From NCBI RefSeq assembly GCF_004104075.1, contig NZ_QOVK01000005.1, positions 174,578 through 238,577 of the forward strand: a stretch of 64,000 bases of DNA, in the 5' to 3' direction. The DNA is from Leeuwenhoekiella polynyae (GTDB taxonomy: Bacteria > Bacteroidota > Bacteroidia > Flavobacteriales > Flavobacteriaceae). Made by a program: the position numbers and the translations under genes. Positions 39,758-45,655 of the stretch are shown one piece after another. The notes beneath the pieces were generated by a model, which was given only the letters and a program-made list of their open reading frames with translations, did no database searches and was not told the origin of the DNA. Numbering within the stretch: the first letter of the stretch is position 1; every line of letters starts with the position of its first letter.

Positions 39758-40453
39758 TTAAAATATAGCAACTGCACGTACAGGAGAACCGGTGCCGCCT
39801 TTAATTTTTAACGGAAGTGCTATAAACTGAAACCTGCCGCGATTTATCAACTGATAAAGATTTACCATATTTTCATAATGTGTAAAGCCAAGCTCACCAC
39901 AAATTTTATGCACTTCGGTATTACTGATTTTTGGCACTCCGGGAGACATGGTTTCTACGCCAAAAGCAGCAATCTTTAAATTACCTAAATACCTTGCTGC
40001 TTCAGCGGTTAATCCCGGTCCTTTGTTCCAGTTTTTTGTATTGAAATGCTTGCGATAATGATCGGTATAAATAAGAACAGTATCTCCTTTTTTAATGCTT
40101 AAATCAGCTTTTTTACAAGCCTTCTGAAGTTCTTCAGGGGTTATCAATTCCTGTAAACCTTTATGGGAACAATCAAGGCAGATTCCATCCGTATAAAACA
40201 TAGACAAAGGCATCGTATCTATAGATTGGCCTTTGTTTTTGCGATCCATATGATTGAGCGCATCTACGTGAGTGCCTGTATGCTCTCCCATTGTTAGCTT
40301 GTGAACGCTGGGGGTTTGTGTTGTGGGACTCTCATCACCATCCCATTGTTCATGCGTAGCGTAAATTTCCATTGAGACAGAAGGCAAACTTTTATAAACC
40401 GGCATCCCATCATATATTTCTTGACTCAGGTCTATGATTTCTTTGCCAGCCAT
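39758..40453 (-). CDS. Cyclase-family metal hydrolase (possible kynurenine formamidase)
   Basis: A 231-residue member of the cyclase/KynB family with the metal-binding motif EHTGTHVDALNHM (HxGTHxD) near residue 57, the start IIDLSQEIYDGMPVY, and LIYTDHYRKHF. Relatives hydrolyse N-formylkynurenine or related amides. Because tryptophan 2,3-dioxygenase is in the same window and no other formamidase is seen, that role is plausible but unproven. Its ATG lies inside the end of the M61 peptidase gene (22-base overlap), so the two are tightly coupled. Confidence 0.85.
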   Translation of the reverse strand: MAGKEIIDLSQEIYDGMPVYKSLPSVSMEIYATHEQWDGDESPTTQTPSVHKLTMGEHTGTHVDALNHMDRKNKGQSIDTMPLSMFYTDGICLDCSHKGLQELITPEELQKACKKADLSIKKGDTVLIYTDHYRKHFNTKNWNKGPGLTAEAARYLGNLKIAAFGVETMSPGVPKISNTEVHKICGELGFTHYENMVNLYQLINRGRFQFIALPLKIKGGTGSPVRAVAIF

Positions 40454-42207
40454 GCTTCTCGTGCTTTTACAGTATTGTTCTTTGCGTCTTTATCAATACT
40501 TATACTGTAAGCAGGATCAGCAACCAGACGTACGGAGGTCTTTAATTCATTTCCGAATCGCAAAAAACTAACCTCAAGCATATCGTCTATATTCATTTCG
40601 TCAAGCAACTGGTTAAAGACTTCGTTTGAAGTCATTTCAATGCCGTCAATAGCTGTAATGACATCTCCTTTATCAAGCTCGGCTTCATAAGCCGGACTTC
40701 CTTTAAATGTGTTCTTGCTGATTTCCAGACCCGATGCGGTCTCTTTAAACGAGGCTCCAAAATAAGCTTTGTCAGTATCTTGTTCCAGTTTAAGGCCAAC
40801 AGAGGCCAGCAGGTTTTCATAATCTGGCATCTTGCTGTTATAAATATAATTTTCAAAAAAGTTTTGAGCGAAATCGCTGCCGGCATAATCAGCAAGCGTA
40901 TTTAGAATATCTGCATCTGTGTAGGCTACTTCGGTTTTACCGAAACGCTTCCACATCAATTGCATAAAATCGTCTAAGTTCAGGCCTTTTTCGCGTAGGC
41001 TTAAATCTAAAGCAAGACCCAAAACGCTTCCGTAGGAATAATAGGAGATAAACATATTCTCGCGGTTTACAGGATCAACCGAAGTTGCGGCATCTACAAA
41101 GGGTGCCTGATTGCTCATTTCAATCGGGTTGAAATACTCCAGAGCCGGTGAATTCCATACATAATTAAAGGTGCCGTTCAGGCTTTTTACATACTCTTCC
41201 GCAGAGATGATCCCTGCACGTTCTAAGATCAGGTTGGTGTAATAACTGGTAAATCCTTCGGCAAACCAAAGGCTGTTGCTCATATTGGCTTTATCAAACT
41301 GAAAGGGTTCTAAATCTGCAGGGCGAATGCGCTCCACATTCCAGCTGTGAAAATATTCGTGAGAAACAGTACCTATATTGCCTTTCATTCCGCCATTGGC
41401 AAGTGTTTCAGTATCGGTAAGAATGGTGCTGTTGCGGTGTTCCATCCCATCGCCGGAAACATTGGGCATATAACAGGCGAGAAAGGTGTAGGTGCCGTAA
41501 TCGTATTTAGGCAATTCGCCATAAACGGCCTTTTCCTGCAAGACAATTTCTTGGACCTTATCCCAATATGCATCAAATTCGGCTTCGGTACCCGGATCGT
41601 GCAATACAAACTTTATCGTCTGACCGTCGACTTCAAATTCTCGCGCTTTGTAGTCGCTTATTTCGGTAGGGCTGTCCATAAAATAGTACAGGTTTGGGGC
41701 GGAAAACGTATTTCCTTTCTCGTGCTTGAGTTGAGTAGCGACCTTCCAATCCAAATCTTCCCGTGCGTCAAAAGTTATTTCGATGGGACGTTCCTGTAAG
41801 CCTTTGGCATACATAAAAGTTGCCGGCATATTCAGATGCGCGTGGGTTGCATCTACCTGTGAATAGGTGCCTCCGCCCCGATTGGCAAAGAGAATGTATT
41901 CTATGTTGATTGTGCCATCTGTATTGGTGATGATCCAGCTATACGGGTTGTCTCGTTTGACCTCAAGCAGTTCTCCAGCTGCATTGGTTGCTTTAAAACC
42001 GTAAACATTTTTGGCAAACTCGTGAATGGCGTAACGACCCGGCGAAGATCTACTCATTTCAACGCGCAACGTGTTTGATTTAATATTCGGAAATGTTGCT
42101 TTTACTACCGCCTCGTGGTGCACGGCATTATCAAAAGAAATTTCATAGGTATTGGTCTGAGCCTGAATAGAAAGGCTTACAAGTAAGAAAGCAATCCAAA
42201 GTTTCAT
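40432..42207 (-). CDS. M61-family metallopeptidase with PDZ domain
   Basis: A 591-residue exported peptidase with a signal peptide (ending LSIQAQ). The N-terminal beta domain covers about 20-170. The thermolysin-like catalytic domain has SHEYFHSWNVERIRP (HExxH plus context) near residue 285 and the glutamate ligand in SLWFAEGFTSYYTNLI. A PDZ domain at about 490-565 has AYEAELDKGDVITAIDG. The family removes N-terminal glycine or alanine residues or cleaves small peptides. Likely periplasmic. It overlaps the downstream cyclase gene by 22 bases. Confidence 0.92.
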   Translation of the reverse strand: MKLWIAFLLVSLSIQAQTNTYEISFDNAVHHEAVVKATFPNIKSNTLRVEMSRSSPGRYAIHEFAKNVYGFKATNAAGELLEVKRDNPYSWIITNTDGTINIEYILFANRGGGTYSQVDATHAHLNMPATFMYAKGLQERPIEITFDAREDLDWKVATQLKHEKGNTFSAPNLYYFMDSPTEISDYKAREFEVDGQTIKFVLHDPGTEAEFDAYWDKVQEIVLQEKAVYGELPKYDYGTYTFLACYMPNVSGDGMEHRNSTILTDTETLANGGMKGNIGTVSHEYFHSWNVERIRPADLEPFQFDKANMSNSLWFAEGFTSYYTNLILERAGIISAEEYVKSLNGTFNYVWNSPALEYFNPIEMSNQAPFVDAATSVDPVNRENMFISYYSYGSVLGLALDLSLREKGLNLDDFMQLMWKRFGKTEVAYTDADILNTLADYAGSDFAQNFFENYIYNSKMPDYENLLASVGLKLEQDTDKAYFGASFKETASGLEISKNTFKGSPAYEAELDKGDVITAIDGIEMTSNEVFNQLLDEMNIDDMLEVSFLRFGNELKTSVRLVADPAYSISIDKDAKNNTVKAREAWLAKKS

Positions 42208-42277
42208 GTAAAGCAGTTTGAGAATGAACTTTAAAAATACTCATAAAACCAAGATTTTTCTAGAAACAGAGCTATTT

Positions 42278-42505
42278 CTATTCCCCACCTTTGGAGGGGG
42301 CAGGGGAGGAAAAGGCTAAAATATCTCCCGGCTGACAATCTAAAGCCTGGCAAATGGCCTCTAAGGTTGAAAAACGTACCGCCTTGGCCTTACCCGATTT
42401 CAGGATCGAAAGATTGGCTTCGGTAATGCCTACAATTTCTGCCAGGTCTTTACTTTTCATATTGCGGTCTGCCAGCACCTGATCTAAGTTGATGATGATG
42501 GGCAT
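42278..42505 (-). CDS. XRE/Cro-type transcriptional regulator
   Basis: A 75-residue single-domain DNA-binding protein. The helix-turn-helix covers residues 14-60: MKSKDLAEIVGITEANLSILKSGKAKAV... then LEAICQALDCQPGDIL. This is the YozG-like subfamily that pairs with DUF2975. The last nine residues come from a GGAGGGG-type repeat and are probably not part of the ancestral protein. It starts two bases after the DUF2975 stop. It likely represses its own operon through the palindrome at 43147-43163 (inference). Confidence 0.92.
   Translation of the reverse strand: MPIIINLDQVLADRNMKSKDLAEIVGITEANLSILKSGKAKAVRFSTLEAICQALDCQPGDILAFSSPAPSKGGE
42281..42309. repeat. GGAGGGG-type repeat in the XRE gene 3' end
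   Basis: Contains CCTTTGGAGGGGG and CAGGGGAGG. It supplies the C-terminal residues SPAPSKGGE of the XRE regulator. A same-orientation copy lies before bioF (43257-43281) and a relative lies inside bioF (43361-43396). Confidence 0.65.
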
Positions 42506-42507
42506 AG

Positions 42508-43023
42508 CTAGACGGTTAAATCGTTTTCTTCTTTTAGGGCTAAAGCTTTTCTAAAAGCGTCACTAAGCAATAAAAACAGGACGCCCACAATCAGCAGAAA
42601 TAACAGCAAATTGAAATTAGACGAGCCAAAAGTGATGCTGAATTTCCCTGAGTTTGTTAGTATAGCATTTACACCAACAAAAAGAAACGAGCCCAGAGCG
42701 CAGGTGGTAAAAAAACGTCCGGCTTTATTCGTGCACAACACCACTTCTTTGGAGAACAGCTTTCCTTTTAACAGCAATCCCGCAAATTTGCGCAGCTGGT
42801 AAAACCCAAAGAAGAACAACAGAAATAATGCGAAAAAAGCAAGTGTAAAAAGTAAGGCTTTCCCTCCAAAACCAGTTGAGGTAAACGGAATATTCACATT
42901 AATGATGCTTTGCTCTGGAAAAATCAGGATGTACAAAATAGTTCCGGGAAAAAAGACCACAATGGGAATCATCAGAAAGAAAGCCAGATCAATAAGCAGC
43001 TTAAAGAGTTTGTTAAGATTCAT
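42508..43023 (-). CDS. DUF2975 membrane protein
   Basis: A 171-residue protein with four predicted transmembrane helices (about 12-35, 52-75, 96-118 and 135-153), matching DUF2975; FYQLRKFAGLLLKGKLFSKE in the second cytoplasmic segment is characteristic. It is encoded between a 35-residue membrane protein and an XRE regulator. In such pairs the membrane protein may sense a signal and restrain the regulator, but this is not established. Confidence 0.88.
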   Translation of the reverse strand: MNLNKLFKLLIDLAFFLMIPIVVFFPGTILYILIFPEQSIINVNIPFTSTGFGGKALLFTLAFFALFLLFFFGFYQLRKFAGLLLKGKLFSKEVVLCTNKAGRFFTTCALGSFLFVGVNAILTNSGKFSITFGSSNFNLLLFLLIVGVLFLLLSDAFRKALALKEENDLTV

Positions 43024-43027
43024 CCTT

Positions 43028-43135
43028 TTAATAATGGGTTACTCCAATAACAACTTTATCTGCAATAAAAGCCATGATTGTAAAGAGAATTACAACTGAT
43101 GCGGCTACAATGAATAATACATTTTTAGTTTTCAT
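43028..43135 (-). CDS. 35-residue single-pass membrane peptide leading the DUF2975-XRE operon
   Basis: A small gene from ATG 43135 to TAA 43028. The product starts MKTKNVLFIVAASVVILFT and ends VVIGVTHY, with one strong transmembrane helix (residues 6-25) and a short polar tail. It is supported by position: 29 bases after a perfect promoter -7 element, with an AAGG spacer of four bases before the DUF2975 ATG. Function unknown; it could be a signal or regulatory peptide for the membrane pair. Confidence 0.72.
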   Translation of the reverse strand: MKTKNVLFIVAASVVILFTIMAFIADKVVIGVTHY

Positions 43136-43146
43136 ACGTTTAAATA

Positions 43147-43163
43147 TTATCGTTTTACGATAA
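43147..43163. promoter_or_regulatory. Candidate XRE operator, inverted repeat over the transcription start
   Basis: TTATCGT-TTT-ACGATAA, a perfect 7-base inverted repeat lying immediately downstream of the minus-strand -7 element. Binding here would block initiation, suggesting autoregulation by the operon's XRE protein. Confidence 0.6.
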
Positions 43164-43191
43164 CAAATATAGCTTAATTATTGAAAAACAA
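43164..43191 (-). promoter_or_regulatory. Promoter of the small-peptide/DUF2975/XRE operon
   Basis: Minus strand: TTG (43191-43189), 17-base spacer, TATATTTG (43171-43164), a perfect -7 match. The operator palindrome abuts it. Confidence 0.72.
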
Positions 43192-43211
43192 TAATTATTT
43201 TAAAAAAAATA

Positions 43212-43238
43212 CCTCACAGGTTTCAAAAACCTGTGAGG
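43212..43238. repeat. 12-bp perfect hairpin between the XRE operon and bioF
   Basis: CCTCACAGGTTT (43212-43223), loop CAA, AAACCTGTGAGG (43227-43238). It has no T-run at the 3' side on either strand. The sequence resembles a palindrome that recurs in flavobacterial genomes (from memory, not tested here). Confidence 0.7.
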
Positions 43239-43256
43239 CCTATAGAATTCACACGC

Positions 43257-43281
43257 TTACTTTGGAGGGGCTGGGGGAGGA
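43257..43281. repeat. GGAGGGG-type repeat forming the bioF promoter spacer
   Basis: CTTTGGAGGGG then CTGGGGGAGG. Aligns with the copy at 42281-42309 over about 25 bases with one indel. It lies between the -33 and -7 elements of bioF. Confidence 0.65.
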
Positions 43282-43292
43282 ATGTATCTTTG
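43262..43292 (+). promoter_or_regulatory. Promoter of bioF
   Basis: TTG (43262-43264), 20-base spacer, TATCTTTG (43285-43292). The ATG at 43297 is only five bases after the -7 element, so the transcript would be leaderless or start further in. Confidence 0.6.
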
Positions 43293-43296
43293 TGGG

Positions 43297-44565
43297 ATGC
43301 TGCCCAAAAAATTACAGGACAAACTCGATACGCGTAGAGAGAATAACTCTCTGCGCGAGTTAGGTTCCCCTCCACTGGAGGGGTTAGTGGAGGCTGTAGA
43401 TTTTTCTTCAAACGATTACCTGGGTTTTTCTAAAAACGAGACCATTTTTCTCCGTGCCAGTGAAATCTTAGAAGAACAAAACCTGAAACAAAACGGAGCT
43501 GCCGGTTCGCGTTTGCTTTCGGGAAATCACAAAATTTACCATCTGGCTGAAGATTATATCGCAGAAACACACGGAGTGGCGTCGGCCTTGATTTTTAACT
43601 CGGGTTATGATGCGAATGTGGGTTTTTTTAGCAGTGTACCCCAGCGGGGTGATGTGATTTTATATGATGAATTCATACACGCCAGCATTCGTGATGGGAT
43701 TCAGATGAGCCATGCAAAGGCTTATAAATTCAAGCATAACGATTTAGAAGACCTGGTATCGAAATTGTCACTTCGAGCGCAGTCGAGAAGTCGAGCGGGT
43801 CACACTGAGCTTGTCGAAGTGCAGTCGAGAAGTCAAGTAAATACAAATCAAAGCGAAATTTACGTAGTTACCGAATCGGTTTTTTCTATGGATGGTGATA
43901 GTCCCGATCTTAAAGCAATGAACGATTTATGCGAAAAGTACGGAGCTTATTTTATAGTTGATGAGGCTCACGCCCTCGGTGTATTTGGGTTGGGATTAGT
44001 CGATAATTTGGCACTAGGGCACCGAGTTGTGAGGTTGGTGACTTTTGGGAAAGCTATGGGTTGCCACGGAGCCGCTATTTTGGGATCTGACCAACTCAAG
44101 TCTTATCTGGTTAATTTCGCCCGCAGCTTGATTTATACAACCGGTTTGCCGCCGCATAGTGTAGCCACCATCTTAGCTTCTTATAAACAGCTTGCAAATG
44201 TCACCCCGAGCGGTTCTGCTGAGCATCGCCGAAGTACAGTCGAGGGGCTTTCCGATGAAGTGAAAAAGCTTAATAAAATTATTCAATTCTTCCGTAAAGA
44301 AATCAAAACTAAAAAGCTTCAGTCTTATTTTATAAGCAGTGATTCCGCGATTCAATCGGCAATAATTTCAGGAAATGAACGCGTTAAAGCCATTTCGCGA
44401 AAGCTTAAAGAAAACGGTTTTGACGTCAAAGCGATTCTTTCGCCCACGGTACCTGCGGGACAAGAGCGCTTGCGATTTTGCCTACACAGTTACAATACGC
44501 AAAGTGAAATAGAAACCGTTCTGGAGCTTCTGGCAAAATCTTTAGAGGGATTCTCTGCAGATTAA
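43297..44565 (+). CDS. bioF: 8-amino-7-oxononanoate synthase with repeat-derived insertions
   Basis: A PLP enzyme of 422 residues that condenses pimeloyl-ACP/CoA with alanine, the first dedicated biotin step. Core motifs are intact: VDFSSNDYLGF, GAAGSRLLSGNH, FIHASIRDGI, VTESVFSMDGD, DEAHALGVFG and TFGKAMGCHGAAI with the PLP lysine. The protein is about 35 residues longer than usual. The extra segments are encoded by palindromic repeats: near residues 22-33 (SPPLEGLVEA), 157-180 (SLRAQSRSRAGHTELVEVQ) and 302-319 (VTPSGSAEHRRSTVEGLS). All keep frame and fall between conserved blocks. The ATG at 43297 is preferred over 43282, which lies within the promoter. Confidence 0.93.
   Translation: MLPKKLQDKLDTRRENNSLRELGSPPLEGLVEAVDFSSNDYLGFSKNETIFLRASEILEEQNLKQNGAAGSRLLSGNHKIYHLAEDYIAETHGVASALIFNSGYDANVGFFSSVPQRGDVILYDEFIHASIRDGIQMSHAKAYKFKHNDLEDLVSKLSLRAQSRSRAGHTELVEVQSRSQVNTNQSEIYVVTESVFSMDGDSPDLKAMNDLCEKYGAYFIVDEAHALGVFGLGLVDNLALGHRVVRLVTFGKAMGCHGAAILGSDQLKSYLVNFARSLIYTTGLPPHSVATILASYKQLANVTPSGSAEHRRSTVEGLSDEVKKLNKIIQFFRKEIKTKKLQSYFISSDSAIQSAIISGNERVKAISRKLKENGFDVKAILSPTVPAGQERLRFCLHSYNTQSEIETVLELLAKSLEGFSAD
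43361..43396. repeat. GGAGGGG-type palindrome inside bioF
   Basis: CCCCTCC (43367-43373), loop ACT, GGAGGGG (43377-43383), then GTTAGTGGAGG. It encodes SPPLEGLVEA between the N-terminal helix and the FSSNDYLGF block. Related to the copies at 42281 and 43257. Confidence 0.65.
43767..43836 (+). repeat. Two GTCA-led palindromic units inside bioF
   Basis: Unit 1 begins GTCACTTCGAGCG at 43767. Unit 2 begins GTCACACTGAGCTTG at 43799, with core CTGAGCTTGTCGAAG (43805-43819) enclosed by a CA:TG pair. Both are followed by the direct repeat GCAGTCGAGAAGTC (43779-43792 and 43821-43834), 42 bases apart. They encode about 24 extra residues. Confidence 0.8.
44200..44253 (+). repeat. GTCA-led palindromic unit inside bioF
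   Basis: GTCA at 44200-44203, then CCCCGAGCGG, and a closing arm GTCGAGGGGC near 44239-44248. CCCC (44204-44207) pairs with GGGG (44244-44247). It encodes VTPSGSAEHRRSTVEGLS. Confidence 0.72.
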
Positions 44566-44576
44566 ACTTGCGGTAG

Positions 44577-44584
44577 TACCTTTG
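44577..44584 (+). promoter_or_regulatory. Internal promoter before bioD (TACCTTTG)
   Basis: TACCTTTG matches TAnnTTTG, followed by C. CTG at 44555-44557 gives a one-mismatch -33 at 19-base spacing. Eight bases before the bioD ATG. Confidence 0.45.
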
Positions 44585-44592
44585 CAAGCACT

Positions 44593-45213
44593 ATGAAAAA
44601 ACAGACTTTTTTTATAACCGGTATTTCTACAGAAGTAGGAAAAACCGTGGCTTCGGCAATTGTGACAGAAGCTTTGGAAGCTGATTACTGGAAGCCTATT
44701 CAGGCGGGTGACTTAGACGATTCTGACACCCATAAGGTTAAGCGGTTTATCAGTAATACTAAAACGCATTTTTTTGAAAATGCCTTCAGTCTGCAAACAC
44801 CTATGAGTCCGCATGCGGCGGCAGTCATTGACGGCGTTTCTATTAAAGCTTCAGCAATACAAAGACCGGAAACTAATAATCATTTGGTGATTGAAGGCGC
44901 GGGCGGACTGTTGGTTCCTATTAGTGATACCGAAACCATATTAGATTTAATTCAGGTTGAAGATAAAGTGATTGTCGTTTCGAGACATTATTTGGGCAGT
45001 ATCAATCACACCTTGCTAACCATTGATAAATTGAAACAAGAAGGAAAAACCATTTTCGGAATTCTTTTTAGTGGCGAAGAACATCTCACTACCGAAGCTG
45101 TAATAAAAAAGATGAGCGGAGTACCAGTTTTAGGGCGTATTGATGAAGAACCCTATTTTGATAAAATGGTGGTTAAAGAATATGCAGAGCTTTTGAGGGA
45201 GAGACTTAGATGA
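44593..45213 (+). CDS. bioD: Dethiobiotin synthetase
   Basis: A 206-residue ATP-dependent enzyme that closes the ureido ring of dethiobiotin. The P-loop FITGISTEVGKTVASAIV is at the N-terminus, YWKPIQAGD supplies the catalytic Lys, and VIEGAGGLLVPIS is the conserved Mg/substrate block. The normal family P-loop reads GTDTxVGKT; here it is GISTEVGKT, which keeps the GK[TS] end. It follows bioF by 27 bases. The next biotin gene, bioA, is separated from it by the GIY-YIG module. Confidence 0.95.
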   Translation: MKKQTFFITGISTEVGKTVASAIVTEALEADYWKPIQAGDLDDSDTHKVKRFISNTKTHFFENAFSLQTPMSPHAAAVIDGVSIKASAIQRPETNNHLVIEGAGGLLVPISDTETILDLIQVEDKVIVVSRHYLGSINHTLLTIDKLKQEGKTIFGILFSGEEHLTTEAVIKKMSGVPVLGRIDEEPYFDKMVVKEYAELLRERLR

Positions 45214-45217
45214 TATC

Positions 45218-45243
45218 CGTCACCCTGAACTTGTTTCAGGGTC
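45218..45243 (+). repeat. Left GTCA hairpin of the GIY-YIG module
   Basis: CGTCA, then CC, core CTGAACTTGTTTCAG (45225-45239), GG, TC. The stem ACCCTGAA/TTCAGGGT has 8 pairs with loop CTTGT. Confidence 0.85.
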
Positions 45244-45304
45244 TCGCAAGTTGATTTTTAGAATTGGGTCTCGACTTTTAGATAATAAAATTAAGTTTGA
45301 TGCT

Positions 45305-45589
45305 ATGCAAAATAGTTATGTTTATATCGTAACTAATACTTACAGGACAACCTTTTATATTGGCGTGACCTCAGACTTAAAACAGCGTATGTTAGATCAT
45401 CTGGAAAATAGAGGATCTAAGTTTACTTCAAAATATAACCTACATGACTTGATTTATTTTGAAGAATTTACAAATATTGATCAAGCAATTTTAAGAGAAA
45501 AACAATTGAAAAACTGGAGAAAGAGTTGGAAATTGAATTTGATTAAGGAGAAAAATCCAACACTTCAAACATTAAATATTTTTGAGTAG
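45305..45589 (+). CDS. Stand-alone GIY-YIG endonuclease-domain protein
   Basis: A 94-residue protein that is almost only a GIY-YIG domain. It shows YVYIVTN at 5-11, FYIGVTSDLKQRMLDH at 17-32 with the catalytic Arg28, and NIDQAILREKQLKNWRKSWK with the candidate catalytic Glu65. It belongs to the short UPF0213/YhbQ-like group, distinct from UvrC, and lacks any other domain. The ATG at 45305 was chosen because an in-frame TTG at 45251 would add 18 unrelated residues. It lies 62 bases after one hairpin and 21 bases before its inverted copy. A role in processing those hairpins is inference. Confidence 0.9.
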   Translation: MQNSYVYIVTNTYRTTFYIGVTSDLKQRMLDHLENRGSKFTSKYNLHDLIYFEEFTNIDQAILREKQLKNWRKSWKLNLIKEKNPTLQTLNIFE

Positions 45590-45607
45590 AAAACACGCTA
45601 TTCAAAT

Positions 45608-45635
45608 GTGATGCTGAAACAAGTTCAGCATGACG
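45608..45635 (-). repeat. Right GTCA hairpin of the GIY-YIG module (inverted)
   Basis: Read on the minus strand: CGTCA, TG, core CTGAACTTGTTTCAG (45628-45614), CA, TCAC. The stem ATGCTGAA/TTCAGCAT has 8 pairs. The core is the exact inverse of the left copy, while the outer pair has changed from CC:GG to TG:CA. Confidence 0.85.
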
Positions 45636-45655
45636 CTAAATAAAAATTCACTATT

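Larger units (their letters stand above)
45218..45635. mobile_element. Candidate GIY-YIG nuclease module bounded by inverted GTCA hairpins
   Basis: A 418-base unit between bioD and bioA. It starts with CGTCA plus a hairpin (45218-45243), carries one GIY-YIG gene (45305-45589) and ends with the mirror-image hairpin plus TGACG (45608-45635). The 15-base hairpin cores are exact inverted copies. No target-site duplication is seen outside. Mobility is inferred from the interruption of the biotin cluster and from related GTCA palindromes nearby. Confidence 0.6.

Noticed and set aside
43331..43357. 11-base-pair hairpin near the bioF start (CGCG...CTCTCTGCGCG)
   Set aside because: It encodes TRRENNSLRE, which is what the AONS N-terminus normally looks like, so the pairing is probably a coding coincidence and not an inserted repeat.
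45239..45273. GGGTCTCG occurring twice (45239-45246 and 45266-45273) as a possible target duplication of the GIY-YIG module
   Set aside because: Both copies lie inside the module, after the left hairpin, so they do not bracket it. No direct repeat was found outside the two hairpins.
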